From the NCBI RefSeq assembly GCF_020873915.1, contig NZ_JAHWGP010000017.1, forward strand, positions 89,829 to 153,828: a stretch of 64,000 nucleotides of DNA, read 5' to 3'. This stretch comes from Streptomyces sp. DH5 (GTDB taxonomy: Bacteria; Actinomycetota; Actinomycetes; Streptomycetales; Streptomycetaceae). Positions 1 through 8,582 of the stretch are shown one piece after another. The first letter of the stretch is position 1, and each line of letters begins with the position of its first letter. Under the pieces are notes generated by a model. It searched no databases and was not told where the DNA came from. It worked only from the letters and a program-made list of their open reading frames with translations. The translations under genes were made by a program, and so were the position numbers.

Positions 1-82
1 GGGCGCGGGTGATCAGCTTGCCGACGCCGGGGGCGACGCCCGCGGCGCACACCACGACGTAGAGGAAGGGCTTCTCGGTCAC
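1..82 (-). CDS. Flavoprotein family protein, N-terminal fragment
   Basis: Only the first 27 codons lie in the window. The gene starts at a GTG (bases 82-80) and runs off the left edge. The peptide begins VTEKPFLYVVVCAAG and continues VAPGVGKLITRA. This resembles the N-terminal beta strand and glycine loop of flavoprotein-fold (Pfam Flavoprotein) proteins, the fold of phosphopantothenoylcysteine decarboxylase and flavin prenyltransferase. It would bind FMN in the cytosol. The substrate cannot be read from so short a piece, so the assignment rests on N-terminal similarity only. Confidence 0.55.
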   Translation of the reverse strand, partial: MTEKPFLYVVVCAAGVAPGVGKLITRA

Positions 83-257
83 CGGGAAACCCTAACCACC
101 CCCGGGGGAACCGGTTGCCCGTTTCCCGGAGCAGACTCCGGCATCCCGCCACGGGCACCCGTTCCCTTCCGGTGCCGTGTCCGTGTCCGCGACCGTGTCC
201 GCCGCGCGCCGACAGCAGCGGTCCGGCCCCCTGGGCAGGACCGACACCGCCACGCTC

Positions 258-886
258 ATGACGGCCGCGCTGCTCGCGGGGCCGCTCGCCGGCCACGCCC
301 ATCGCGATCCCCGTGGGCGCCGTCAGCACGTATCCCGTCCCCCTCAACGCCCGCACCAGCCTGCGCACCGGTCCCTGCCCGGCCCTCGGCGTCGCCACGG
401 CCGACTGGCTGTACGCCCTGGCATCCACGCTCGGCGGCTCCGCCCCCGCCGCGGCGCTGCGGCCGGCGCCGGTGCCCCTGCGCGGGATCCGCGTGCCGGT
501 GCGCCGCCCTGGCGGCGTGGGGCACGGTGACCGCCGTGCGGCGGTGGCCGGGACCACCGGCTCGCCGCTCGCGCCGGGGCCGCGCCCGTGAGTCCCGCCC
601 GCGCCCGTCCGACGCCGGCGGGGATCCCCCTGCTCAACCCCACCACCGCCGTGTGTTTCGCGGCGCTCGTGCTCGGTTCACGGAGCGGTTCGCGGCCGGG
701 TCCGGGGAGCGGGACGTGTTCGTGGTGGCGTCCGCCGCCTCAGCGAGCCGGCGGGTGCCGCTCGCCGGGGGCGGTGCGCTTCCGTGCCGCGACCTCACGG
801 GGCACCGGGGGCGCCTGGTGACCGCCCTGGTGGCGGGCGGCATGACGACGGCGTGCGCGCTGCGGATGGCGGCGTCGTCCGGCTGA
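258..886 (+). pseudogene. LysE family translocator, frameshifted remnant
   Basis: No frame stays open through this stretch, but pieces of a LysE/RhtB amino-acid exporter can be followed in order. The frame at 258 reads MTAALLAGPLAGHA. A second frame reads IPVGAVSTYPVPLNARTSLR and then ALGVATADWLYALASTLGGS. A third segment carries LLNPTTAVCFAALVLGS, equivalent to the conserved LNPKT-type motif of the family. From about 680 the next frame gives FVVASAASASRR and then [21 protein letters not shown], the usual last helix, ending at TGA 884-886. An intact protein would be about 200 residues with five or six membrane helices. At least three frame changes are needed, so the gene is dead unless the sequence has errors. 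Confidence 0.75.
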
Positions 887-977
887 GACGTCGCGCGGTC
901 CGGATGAGTGGCGCGTGCGGCGGTGTTCCACGGATGATCGACTCGGCACAGTACACGACGACGATGGGACGGATGCC

Positions 978-1427
978 ATGCCTCTGCAAGGGGAGTACGA
1001 ACCCAGCCCGACGCGATGGGTGCGCGAACAGGTGGAGTTGTACGAGAGTTCGGGCGGCACCCGGGGGACGACCCTGCAGCAGACGGGGCAGCCCGTCGTG
1101 GTGCTGACCAGCCGGGGTGCCAGGAGCGGCAAACTGCGCAAGACCCCGGTGATGCGGGTCGAGCACGAGGGGCGCTACGCGGCGGTGGCCTCCCTGGGCG
1201 GCGCGCCCCGGCACCCGGTCTGGTACCACAACATCAAGGCCGACCCCCACGTCGAGCTCCAGGACGGTCCCGACAAGTGGGACATGACGGCCCGTGAGGT
1301 CACCGGGGAGGAGAAGGCCGAGTGGTGGAAGCGGGCCGTCGCGGCCTATCCGGCCTACGCCGAGTACCAGGAGAAGACGGACCGTGAGATTCCGGTCTTC
1401 GTCCTGGAGCGGCACGAACAGGGCTGA
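978..1427 (+). CDS. Nitroreductase family deazaflavin-dependent oxidoreductase (DDN-like)
   Basis: A 149-residue protein of the DDN/FDOR family, split beta-barrel enzymes that use F420 (some use FMN) to reduce small organic substrates. Family marks are [21 protein letters not shown] in the first half, [19 protein letters not shown] in the middle and a C-terminal EIPVFVLER strand. The ATG at 978 is chosen because the recognisable domain begins soon after it and a GGGACGG stretch precedes it; the longer GTG start at 915 adds an unrelated leader. The gene stands alone and converges on the CDF exporter. The physiological substrate cannot be inferred. Confidence 0.85.
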   Translation: MPLQGEYEPSPTRWVREQVELYESSGGTRGTTLQQTGQPVVVLTSRGARSGKLRKTPVMRVEHEGRYAAVASLGGAPRHPVWYHNIKADPHVELQDGPDKWDMTAREVTGEEKAEWWKRAVAAYPAYAEYQEKTDREIPVFVLERHEQG

Positions 1428-1437
1428 CGTACGCGAA

Positions 1438-1492
1438 CCCGGCGGCCCGGAAGATTCTCGCGCCCGGTGCGCATGAAGCCCCGGCCGCCGGG
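1438..1492. terminator. Possible bidirectional terminator
   Basis: CCCGGCGGCC at 1438-1447 can pair with GGCCGCCGGG at 1483-1492 across a 35-base loop, between the converging DDN and CDF genes. There is no U-tract, as is usual in Streptomyces. The long loop makes this only a tentative call. Confidence 0.35.
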
Positions 1493-1502
1493 CATTCGTG
1501 CC

Positions 1503-2471
1503 TCAGGCCCCGCCGCGCTCCCCCGTCGCGGCGGGGCTTTCCCATGCCTCGCGCGCTTCCGGGGAGCCCCGTTCGGTGACGTCGAGGAAGATCTGCTCCG
1601 CCTCGGGGAACGTGTGGGAGATGGACCGTTTGATGCGTACGGCGACCTCCTCCACCCGCTCGCTGTCCAGTCCGGGTATCAGGTCGACGCGGGCGGCCAC
1701 CAGGACGGTGTCCATGCCGGTCTTCATGGTGAGCAGCGCCTCCACGCTGTCGATCTCGGGCTGTGCCCGCAGCAGCTCCCGGATACGCCCGCTCGTCTCG
1801 GGGGCGACGGCCTCGCCGATCAGCTGGTCGCGGGCTTCGCGGCCGAGCCGGTAGGCGACGTAGACGAGCAGCGCGCCGATGGCGAGCGAGGCGGCCGCCT
1901 CCCAGACGACGCGGCCGGTGATCATGTGCAGTGCCATGCCGGCGACGGCCAGGGTGACGCCCACCACCGCGGTGCCGTCCTCGGCGACCACCGTGCGCAG
2001 CGCCGGATCGCGCAGGCCACTGGCGAGGCCGCCCTGCCGGCGCACCTGGTACAGGGCGCGCAGCAGCGAGCCGCCCTCGGCGAGCAGGGCGACGCCGAGC
2101 ACGACCAGTCCGGCGACGTAGCCGCTCAGGTCCTTGTCCTCGCCTCCGCTCCTGAGCGCCTCGATGCCCTGGTAGAAGGAGAAGCAGCCGCCCATCACGA
2201 AGATGCCGACGGCCGCGAGCAGCGACCAGAAGAAGCGTTCCTTGCCGTAGCCGAACGGGTGACGGCGGTCGGCGGGGCGGCGGCTGCGCCGCAGGGCGGC
2301 CAGCAGGAACACCTCGTTCAGGCTGTCGGCGACCGAGTGCGCCGCTTCCGACAGCAACGCCGGGGAGGACGCGGCCAGTCCACCGACGGCCTTGGCGGCG
2401 GCGATCACCAGGTTGGCGGCGAGCGCCACCAGCACCGTGATCCGGGTTCTGCGATCCGATCGAGTACTCAC
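1503..2471 (-). CDS. Cation diffusion facilitator family transporter
   Basis: An inner-membrane CDF exporter of divalent cations (Zn, Fe, Co or Mn type), about 322 residues from the preferred start. The N-terminal membrane domain contains AANLVIAAAKAVGGLAASS and the signature SEAAHSVADSLNE, whose His and Asp match the metal-binding HxxxD of helix II. HPFGYGKERFFW follows, and further helices run to about residue 200. The last 80 residues form the cytosolic domain (RIRELLRAQPEIDSVEALL). GTG at 2471 begins VSTRSDRRT, where family similarity starts; a GTG at 2540 would add 23 residues. The metal is not evident. Confidence 0.88.
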   Translation of the reverse strand: MSTRSDRRTRITVLVALAANLVIAAAKAVGGLAASSPALLSEAAHSVADSLNEVFLLAALRRSRRPADRRHPFGYGKERFFWSLLAAVGIFVMGGCFSFYQGIEALRSGGEDKDLSGYVAGLVVLGVALLAEGGSLLRALYQVRRQGGLASGLRDPALRTVVAEDGTAVVGVTLAVAGMALHMITGRVVWEAAASLAIGALLVYVAYRLGREARDQLIGEAVAPETSGRIRELLRAQPEIDSVEALLTMKTGMDTVLVAARVDLIPGLDSERVEEVAVRIKRSISHTFPEAEQIFLDVTERGSPEAREAWESPAATGERGGA

Positions 2472-2572
2472 CCCCGGCCGATTGCCCCGGTCGGCCCAGG
2501 GCACACCGTGCCGTCGGCGGAAAACGGGGAACGCGGTCACAGGGACATCCGAACGGCGAGGAGGAGAACATC

Positions 2573-3598
2573 ATGGGCCGCGACGACGGGGGCGTCGGCA
2601 ACAGCGCGTACGGCAGGAAGAAGTTCAGGAGGTCGAAGGCCCACTTCGCGGACCGGATCACCGCGGACGGCCGGGACTCCTGGCCGGTGGAGGCGGGACG
2701 CTACCGGCTGGTGGTGAGCCGCGCCTGTCCGTGGGCGAGCCGGGCCCTGGTGTCCCGGCGGCTGCTCGGGCTCGAGGACGCACTGTCCCTGGCCGTGGCG
2801 GACCCGGTGCAGGACGACCGGAGCTGGCGCTTCACCCTGGATCCGGACGGCCGCGACCCGGTGCTCGGCATCCGGTATCTGAGCGAGGCGTACGACCGGC
2901 GCGAGACGGAGCATCCCGGCGGGGTCAGCGTGCCGGCGATCGTGGACGTGCCGAGCGGGCAGCTGGTCACCAACGACTACCAGCAGATCACGCTGGACCT
3001 GGCAACCGAGTGGACGGCCCTGCACCGCGAGGGGGCGCCCGACCTGTATCCGCCGGCGCTGCGCGACGAGATCGACGCCGTCGTGGAGGACGTGTTCCAG
3101 GACGTCAACAACGGCGTGTACCGGGCGGGTTTCGCCACGGACCAGGAGGAGTACGAGGCGGCGTGCACGGCCGTGTTCCGGCGGCTGGAACTGCTGGCGG
3201 AACGGCTGGAACGGCAGCGGTACCTGGTCGGCGACACGATCACCGAGGCGGACATCAGGCTGTTCACCACCCTGGTGCGGTTCGACGCGGTGTACCACGG
3301 CCACTTCAAGTGCAACCGGTGGAAGCTGGCGGAGAACCGGGTGCTGTGGGGTTACGCCCGCGACCTGTACCAGACGCCGGGATTCGGCGACACCGTGGAC
3401 TTCGACCACATCAAGCGGCACTACTACCAGGTGCACACGGGGGTCAACCCGTCCGGCATCGTGCCCCTCGGCCCCGACCTGTCCGGCTGGACGACGCCCC
3501 ACCACCGCGAGGAGCTGGGCGGGCGGCCGTTCGGGGACGGCACTCCCCCGGGGCCGGTACCGGCCGGCGAGGAGGTGCCCGCGCGGGGCCGCCCCTGA
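2573..3598 (+). CDS. Glutathionyl-hydroquinone reductase-like protein (GST superfamily, YqjG/ECM4 type)
   Basis: A 341-residue cytosolic GST-superfamily protein. Residues 44-60 (YRLVVSRACPWASRALV) hold the CPWA motif with the catalytic Cys52 typical of glutathionyl-hydroquinone reductases. TNDYQQITLDL matches the segment before the all-helical C-terminal domain, which includes RYLVGDTITEADIRLFTTLVRFD. Streptomyces makes mycothiol rather than glutathione, so the thiol partner is probably mycothiol; that is inference. The ATG at 2573 follows GGAGGAGAAC. The gene is divergent from the CDF exporter and is followed by a DUF4235 gene 63 bases downstream. Confidence 0.88.
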   Translation: MGRDDGGVGNSAYGRKKFRRSKAHFADRITADGRDSWPVEAGRYRLVVSRACPWASRALVSRRLLGLEDALSLAVADPVQDDRSWRFTLDPDGRDPVLGIRYLSEAYDRRETEHPGGVSVPAIVDVPSGQLVTNDYQQITLDLATEWTALHREGAPDLYPPALRDEIDAVVEDVFQDVNNGVYRAGFATDQEEYEAACTAVFRRLELLAERLERQRYLVGDTITEADIRLFTTLVRFDAVYHGHFKCNRWKLAENRVLWGYARDLYQTPGFGDTVDFDHIKRHYYQVHTGVNPSGIVPLGPDLSGWTTPHHREELGGRPFGDGTPPGPVPAGEEVPARGRP

Positions 3599-3661
3599 CC
3601 GTCCGGCCCGACCGACATCCACCGAACACGACCGAGCAGGCAACCGATCCGGGAGATCGAC

Positions 3662-3973
3662 GTGGCGAAGAAGAGCAAGAAGGTCAAGAACAAGATGCCC
3701 CTGGCGTACAAGCCCGTCGGGTTCGTACTGGGCTGGACGAGCGGCACCCTGGCCGGGATGGCCTTCCAGAAGACCTGGAAGGTGATCCGGCACGAGGACG
3801 ACGCGCCGGACGCCCTGGACCGGGACCGCCGCTGGGGCGAGATCCTGCTGGCAGCCGCCATCCAGGGCGCCATCTTCGCGGTGGTGCGCAGTGCCGTGGA
3901 CCGCGCGGGCGCCAAGGCGATCGAGCGGTCCACGGGCAGCTGGCCGGTCCCGGACAAGGGCGGCCGCGACTGA
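3662..3973 (+). CDS. DUF4235 domain-containing membrane protein
   Basis: A 103-residue actinobacterial protein of unknown function. It has a lysine-rich start (AKKSKKVKNK), a first hydrophobic segment around residues 17-34 (YKPVGFVLGWTSGTLAGMAF), a charged middle and a second hydrophobic stretch (EILLAAAIQGAIFAVVRSAV). Two short membrane segments with a basic N-terminus fit DUF4235, which is frequent in Streptomyces. The GTG at 3662 is preceded by GGGAGATC. It could be co-transcribed with the GST-like gene upstream. Confidence 0.85.
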   Translation: MAKKSKKVKNKMPLAYKPVGFVLGWTSGTLAGMAFQKTWKVIRHEDDAPDALDRDRRWGEILLAAAIQGAIFAVVRSAVDRAGAKAIERSTGSWPVPDKGGRD

Positions 3974-3982
3974 GGTGAGGGT

Positions 3983-4375
3983 TCAGCCCTGCTTCGGTGC
4001 CGTCGGGGCGCCCCGGCGGACGACGAAGGAGTGGCCCGCCGGGTCGGCGTAGCCGCGTTCCCCGGCGGGCCCCACGGGGTCGCCCGACTCGATCGGGCGG
4101 CCTCCGAGACTCACGATCCGGCGTTCCACCGCGTCCAGGTCGTCCACCACGAACTCCAGGTGCGCCTGAAGGGAGTTCTCCGGGCGGGGCCAGCTGGGCG
4201 CGGTCGCGTTGACGTCGCGGCGCAACGCCAGCCGGAAGCCGTCGGCGGCCCGGAGCTCCACCCGGTTGGCGTTGGATTCCGCCTCGTCGGCTCCCAGCAA
4301 CTCCTTGTAGAACTCGGCGAGTTTCTCGGGCTCGGCGCAGTCGAGCACCACCACGCCCGTCGTCACCAGTGCCAT
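3983..4375 (-). CDS. VOC family protein (glyoxalase/bleomycin-resistance fold)
   Basis: A 130-residue single-domain VOC protein built from two beta-alpha-beta-beta-beta units. The first runs from VTTGVVVLDCAEPEKLAEFY, the second from LQAHLEFVVDDLDAVERRIV, and it ends with the family-typical GYADPAGHSFVVRR. Members bind a metal and act as isomerases, dioxygenases or drug-binding proteins; the potential metal ligands are too few to assign a reaction. The ATG at 4375 lies behind GGAGGAG. The gene converges on the DUF4235 gene with only nine bases between their ends. Confidence 0.85.
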   Translation of the reverse strand: MALVTTGVVVLDCAEPEKLAEFYKELLGADEAESNANRVELRAADGFRLALRRDVNATAPSWPRPENSLQAHLEFVVDDLDAVERRIVSLGGRPIESGDPVGPAGERGYADPAGHSFVVRRGAPTAPKQG

Positions 4376-4622
4376 GTCTCCTCCGGGGTCCCGGTGCGGG
4401 GCGCTGCTGCCCCGCCCTGTAGGTGAAACCTGTCCCGGCTCGCCGGTTTCAGTCGGGCACCCGGTCCGGAAGCGACACGGAAGAACTCGGTCGCGATGCC
4501 AAGACATATGTCGGTCGGGCATGCTCAAATGCAGTCGGCCGAAGGTAACTTGCAGGGCGGGATACGGCGTTGAGGCCGTCGCCCGCCCCCGTCGCACGGA
4601 GCAGGCTGGAGGAGATGGCGTC

Positions 4623-5003
4623 GTGCGGTACGAACCTGCGCCGCCGACCCGGCATCTGCGCGTCCGCCAGGACCGGGGGCACACGGTGCTGGAGCTCCGC
4701 GGCGAGATCGACGTCGCCGCGGCCGCGGAGATCGTCCCGCACCTCGACATGGCGACCGCCGAACCGGAGGCCCGGATCGTGATCGACCTGTCCCGGGTCG
4801 AGTTCTTCGACTGCTCGGGCCTGCGCCTGCTGTACCGGGCCCGGAACCGGACCGCGGACGGGCCGGGGAGCCTGCACCTCGTCTGCGCGCATCCGCTGAC
4901 CCTGCGCATGCTCCGCATCACGGGCCTGTCCCGGCTGCTGCCCCCGTGGCCGACCCTGGAGGCTGCTCTGCGGCAGCCGGAGTCCGCGCCCGGGCCGCCC
5001 TGA
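4623..5003 (+). CDS. STAS domain protein (anti-sigma factor antagonist type)
   Basis: A 126-residue STAS protein of the SpoIIAA class, which normally binds an anti-sigma kinase and is switched by serine phosphorylation. HTVLELRGEIDVAAAAEIVP is the first strand and helix, RIVIDLSRVEFFDCSGLRLL the switch loop. In the usual DSSG or DSAG loop the phosphorylated serine directly follows Asp; here that position is Cys (DCSG), so control may rest on the next serine or be absent. The GTG at 4623 is chosen because GGAGGAG lies nine bases upstream. No partner kinase gene is adjacent. Confidence 0.82.
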   Translation: MRYEPAPPTRHLRVRQDRGHTVLELRGEIDVAAAAEIVPHLDMATAEPEARIVIDLSRVEFFDCSGLRLLYRARNRTADGPGSLHLVCAHPLTLRMLRITGLSRLLPPWPTLEAALRQPESAPGPP

Positions 5004-5152
5004 CGGCACCGCCGGTCACCGCCGGCCCCTCCCGGGGCAGGCCGCCCGGTGTGCGCCCCCGCGTGCTTCCACCGCGGTCGTCGGATCCTCAACTTCCTTG
5101 TCTGGCACTCAAACCGAGGGGCATCCGGACTTCAGGAAGGAGGGCCGTCGCC

Positions 5153-5815
5153 ATGACGACTCAGGTGAAGGCAATGACCGCTCGCGTTCCCGGCTGGGTG
5201 AAAGTGGTCGGCTCGGTGGTGCTCCTGCTGGCCGTGCTGTTCGCCGGCATCCGGCTCAGCGTGCTGCCGGGCCTGAAGGACGTGTTCGGCACGGAGACCC
5301 GCGACCGTTCCGGCCCCGCGCTCCTGGAGTCCATCCAGGACATCAGCCGCTACGACGCCGCCTCGGGCAACTTCCAGGTCGTGGTGGACCTGGAGAAGGA
5401 CGCCAAGTACCTGCCCGACGCGGTCCGCGGCAGCCGTACGCTCTACGTGGGCGCGGGCACCGTCGACGCCTACGTCGATCTCGGAAAGCTGGACGAGGGC
5501 GACGTCCGGGTGGACGAGGACCGCACGTCCGCCACGCTGCGGCTGCCCCACGCGCGCCTGGGCACACCGGCGCTCGATCCCGAGCGCTCCTACGCCGTCT
5601 CCAAGCAGCGGGGGCTGTTCGACCGGCTCGGCGACCTCTTCTCCGACAATCCCAACGGCGAGCAGGCCGTACAGAAGCTCGCGGTGCGGCACATCGGTGA
5701 CGCGGCGAAGGAGAGCGGACTCACCACCCGGGCCGAGGCCAACACCACCGGGATGCTCGAGGGCCTGCTGCGCTCCCTCGGCTTCGAGAAGGTGCGCGTC
5801 ACCTACGGCGACTGA
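5153..5815 (+). CDS. DUF4230 domain-containing protein
   Basis: A 220-residue protein with one N-terminal membrane anchor (about residues 14-38, WVKVVGSVVLLLAVLFAGIR). The rest is probably extracytoplasmic and matches DUF4230: SGPALLESIQDISRYDAASG followed by FQVVVDLEKDAKYLP, a GAGTVDAYVDLGKL segment and a C-terminal helix ending GFEKVRVTYGD. Function is unknown in this family. The ATG at 5153 sits behind AGGAAGGAGGG. A VanZ-family gene follows 59 bases later on the same strand, so the two could form a small membrane-protein operon. Confidence 0.85.
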   Translation: MTTQVKAMTARVPGWVKVVGSVVLLLAVLFAGIRLSVLPGLKDVFGTETRDRSGPALLESIQDISRYDAASGNFQVVVDLEKDAKYLPDAVRGSRTLYVGAGTVDAYVDLGKLDEGDVRVDEDRTSATLRLPHARLGTPALDPERSYAVSKQRGLFDRLGDLFSDNPNGEQAVQKLAVRHIGDAAKESGLTTRAEANTTGMLEGLLRSLGFEKVRVTYGD

Positions 5816-5874
5816 CGCCCCCCGCCGGGGGTAACAGCCGTACCACTGAGGCAAGTTGACGACTGGAGGACCGA

Positions 5875-6351
5875 ATGGCCCGCGCCGCCCCACGACCCCT
5901 CCCGCTGCCCCTGCGGCTGCTGGTGCTGCTGTGCGCCCTCGTCTTCATGGTCGTCTTCGCGGTGGTGCTGGCCCGGCTCACCCTGCAGCCCTCACCCGCC
6001 TCGGAGGCCCTGACCCACACCAACCTGCATCCGGGCCGCTCCCTGCGGGCCTACCTCGACCAGCCCGGGCTGCGCGACGCCGTGCGCCAGATCGGCGGCA
6101 ACATCCTGCTCGGCGTGCCCTTCGGTGTCCTGGCGCCGGTCGTCGCACCGCGCACCCGCGGATTCCTGCGCGTGCTGGTGCTGACGGCCCTGGTGATGCT
6201 GCTGGTCGAAGTCGCCCAAGGGTTCCTGGTCACCGGGCGCGCCTTCGACATCGACGACGTCATCCTGAACACCGGCGGAGCGCTGATCGGCTATCTGCTC
6301 CTGGGCCGGCGCCTCAGCCGCGCCGTGCACGCGCGGGAGCCGAAAGCCTGA
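5875..6351 (+). CDS. VanZ family membrane protein
   Basis: A 158-residue integral membrane protein with hydrophobic segments near residues 12-36, 72-92 and 98-120, and a last one near 135-148. The VanZ signature appears as IGGNILLGVPFGVLAPV and LVEVAQGFLVTGRAFDIDDVILNTGG, including the conserved RxFDxxDxxxNxxG pattern. VanZ proteins are linked to teicoplanin tolerance, but most Streptomyces paralogues have no known role. The ATG at 5875 follows TGGAGGACC. Confidence 0.88.
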   Translation: MARAAPRPLPLPLRLLVLLCALVFMVVFAVVLARLTLQPSPASEALTHTNLHPGRSLRAYLDQPGLRDAVRQIGGNILLGVPFGVLAPVVAPRTRGFLRVLVLTALVMLLVEVAQGFLVTGRAFDIDDVILNTGGALIGYLLLGRRLSRAVHAREPKA

Positions 6352-6363
6352 GGGCCCCGGCGG

Positions 6364-6392
6364 GGCGGGCGTCGGGTCTCCCGTCGCCCGCC
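6364..6392. terminator. Bidirectional terminator hairpin
   Basis: GGCGGGCG at 6364-6371 pairs with CGCCCGCC at 6385-6392 around a 13-base loop. It lies just after the VanZ stop and before the end of the converging small gene at 6450, where a two-way terminator is expected. Confidence 0.55.
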
Positions 6393-6449
6393 ACGGCAGG
6401 GCGGCCTCCCCGGCGTCCGGGCCGCCCGGGCCGACGCGGGAGATCCTGC

Positions 6450-6725
6450 CTAGGCTCGCTCGTCCCGTTCCCGCTGCTCGCGGGGGAACGGGCGCACGGT
6501 CCAGGTGAGCTTGTCACCACCCACCCAGCGGACGGTGTCCGGGTCGTCCAGGTCGTGGACCGTGATCCCGAACGCGGCGGCGGCTTGCAGCACGTCGGTG
6601 AGCGTCTTGGCCTCGCCGACCACCTGTCCGTCGATCTCCACGATCCGGAAAGGCGGGGTCCCCGGCTGCACACCGAGCACCATGATCCGCGGGTGCGACA
6701 TGTACGGGCTCGCGCTTTCGGTCAT
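6450..6725 (-). CDS. Conserved hypothetical protein
   Basis: A 91-residue acidic protein not assigned to a named family. A beta-rich pattern is visible (PRIMVLGVQPGTPPFRIVEID, then a GEAKTLTDVLQAAAAFGITVHDL helix and VRWVGGDKLTWTVRP). Coding is supported by strong third-position GC bias and by position between a terminator-like hairpin and the next gene. The ATG at 6725 is used; the ATG nine codons in (MSHPRIMV) is also plausible. It is divergent from the PHP-domain gene. Confidence 0.7.
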   Translation of the reverse strand: MTESASPYMSHPRIMVLGVQPGTPPFRIVEIDGQVVGEAKTLTDVLQAAAAFGITVHDLDDPDTVRWVGGDKLTWTVRPFPREQRERDERA

Positions 6726-6817
6726 GCCTCGAGGGTAGAGCGCGAACGGGACGAACGCGGCGTCCGCCGCCGTGCGGCCGTACCCGCCCTGGGGAACCCT
6801 GGAGCGAGGAGGTGGCG

Positions 6818-7858
6818 ATGGAACCCGTCGAGGCGCTGGAGCGGATCGCCTTCCTGCTGGAGCGGTCCCTGGCGCCGACGTACCGCGTCCGTGCGTTCCG
6901 CACCGCGGCCCGCACGCTGTCGGAGCTCGGCGCGCCCGGGGTCCGCGAGCGTGCGGCGGCCGGGACGCTCGAGGCGGTCAAGGGGGTCGGGCCGAAGACC
7001 GCGCAGGTGGCGCACGAGGCGCTGGCCGGCGAGGTGCCCGGGTACCTGCGGAAGCTGGAGGACGAGGCGGAGCGGCAGCCCGCGGAGCGGGACGGACAGC
7101 AGTTGCGGGACCTGCTGCGGGGGGACTGCCACCTGCACTCGGACTGGTCGGACGGCGGCAGCCCGATCGAGGAGATGGGCCGCACCGCCGCGCGGCTGGG
7201 ACACGAGTGGGCGGTGCTGACGGACCACTCGCCGCGGCTGACGGTGGCGCGCGGGCTGTCGGCCGGCCGGCTGCGCGAGCAGCTGGACGTGGTGGCGGAG
7301 CTCAACGAGAGGTGGGCGCCGTTCCGGCTGCTGACCGGGATCGAGTGCGACATCCTCGAGGACGGCACCCTCGACCAGGAGCCGGAACTGCTGGACCGGC
7401 TGGACGTCGTGGTGGTGTCGGTGCACTCGAAGCTTCGCATGGACGCGCGGTCGATGACCCGCCGCATGGTGGCCGCCGTGCGCGACCCTCACTCCGACGT
7501 CCTCGGGCACTGCACCGGACGGCTGCTGACCGGACGCGGCCGGCCCGAATCCGGGTTCGACGCCGACGAAGTGCTCGCGGCCTGCGCGGAGACCGGAACC
7601 GCCCTGGAGATCAACAGCCGGCCGGAGCGGCTCGACCCTCCCCGCCGGCTGCTGCGCCGTGCGGTCGGGGCGGGTGTGCTGTTCTCCGTCGACACCGACG
7701 CGCACGCGCCGGGCCAGCTGGACTGGCAGATCCTCGGCTGCGCCCGTGCGCAGGAGTGCGGGGTGCCGCCGGAGCGGGTGGTCACCACCTGGTCCCTGGA
7801 GGAGGTGGTGGCGTGGGCACGGGAACGGAAGGTGCCCTCCGGAGTGGCGGGCGCCTGA
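6818..7858 (+). CDS. PHP domain-containing protein with N-terminal HhH domain (PolX-like, no polymerase domain)
   Basis: A 346-residue protein. Residues 1-75 resemble the 8-kDa helix-hairpin-helix domain of family X polymerases (ALERIAFLLERSLAPTYRV, then GVGPKTAQVAHEAL). The rest is a PHP phosphoesterase: HLH with H105 and H107 (CHLHSDWSDGG), LTDHSPRL, GIECDI, VSVHSK and a C-terminal SVDTDAHAPGQLDWQILG. These are the usual PHP metal ligands. Bacterial PolX carries HhH and PHP with a polymerase core between; that core is missing here, so a DNA repair phosphatase or nuclease role is inferred. GAGGAGG precedes the ATG. Confidence 0.85.
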   Translation: MEPVEALERIAFLLERSLAPTYRVRAFRTAARTLSELGAPGVRERAAAGTLEAVKGVGPKTAQVAHEALAGEVPGYLRKLEDEAERQPAERDGQQLRDLLRGDCHLHSDWSDGGSPIEEMGRTAARLGHEWAVLTDHSPRLTVARGLSAGRLREQLDVVAELNERWAPFRLLTGIECDILEDGTLDQEPELLDRLDVVVVSVHSKLRMDARSMTRRMVAAVRDPHSDVLGHCTGRLLTGRGRPESGFDADEVLAACAETGTALEINSRPERLDPPRRLLRRAVGAGVLFSVDTDAHAPGQLDWQILGCARAQECGVPPERVVTTWSLEEVVAWARERKVPSGVAGA

Positions 7859-7895
7859 GGTGGTACCCGTCCCCGCCCCCGAGGAAGGATCAGGT

Positions 7896-8552
7896 ATGGA
7901 ACGGGCTGCCGTGTTCGACGTCGACGGCACTCTGGTCGACACCAACCACCTGCACGTGACGGCCTGGTGGGAGGCGCTCCGGCAGGCGGGCCACCGGGTG
8001 CCGATGCACGCCGTCCACCGGGCCGTGGGACTGCCCTCCTCCGACCTCGTCGCGCATCTGCTGGGAGAGGACCGGGACACCGGGCGCGACGAGGAACTGA
8101 GCGCCGCGCACAAGGCGCTGTACGGGCAGTACTTCGACCGGCTGCCCGCGCTGCCGGACGCCGGACGGCTGCTGGAACGACTGCACCGGGACGGCTGGGC
8201 GGTGGTGCTCGCCACCTCGGCCGGCGGTGCGGAGCTGAGCGCGCTGCGCAGGGCGATCGACGCCGACGAGGCGATCACCGCGACGGCGAGCGCCGACGAC
8301 GTCGAGCGGGGCAAGCCCGCGCCGGAGCCCGTCGAACGCGCCCTGGAGCTGGCCGGGGTGCCGGCCGGGCGGGCGGTCTTCGTCGGTGACACGGTGTGGG
8401 ACATGCGGGCGGGCAGCCGCGCCGGGGTGCGCTGCGTGGGCGTGCTGTGCGGGGGCATTCCGCGGGCCGATCTGGAGGAGTCCGGCGCCGACGCGGTCTA
8501 CGACGGTCCGGCTCAGCTCCTGGCGTCCCTGTCGGACAGTCCCCTGGCATGA
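7896..8552 (+). CDS. HAD family hydrolase (phosphoglycolate phosphatase-like)
   Basis: A 218-residue HAD phosphatase. Motif I is FDVDGTLVDTN (residues 7-17), with the two catalytic aspartates. Motif II is VVLATSAGG, motif III the lysine in RGKPAPEPVE, and motif IV FVGDTVWDM. The cap between motifs I and II is the helical C1 type of phosphoglycolate and beta-phosphoglucomutase-like enzymes. It acts on a small cytosolic phosphate ester, not identifiable from sequence. The ATG follows GAGGAAGGA. It lies 37 bases after the PHP gene, likely in the same transcript. Confidence 0.9.
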   Translation: MERAAVFDVDGTLVDTNHLHVTAWWEALRQAGHRVPMHAVHRAVGLPSSDLVAHLLGEDRDTGRDEELSAAHKALYGQYFDRLPALPDAGRLLERLHRDGWAVVLATSAGGAELSALRRAIDADEAITATASADDVERGKPAPEPVERALELAGVPAGRAVFVGDTVWDMRAGSRAGVRCVGVLCGGIPRADLEESGADAVYDGPAQLLASLSDSPLA

Positions 8553-8582
8553 GGCGCCGGTCGAACGGGATACCCGCAGGGC

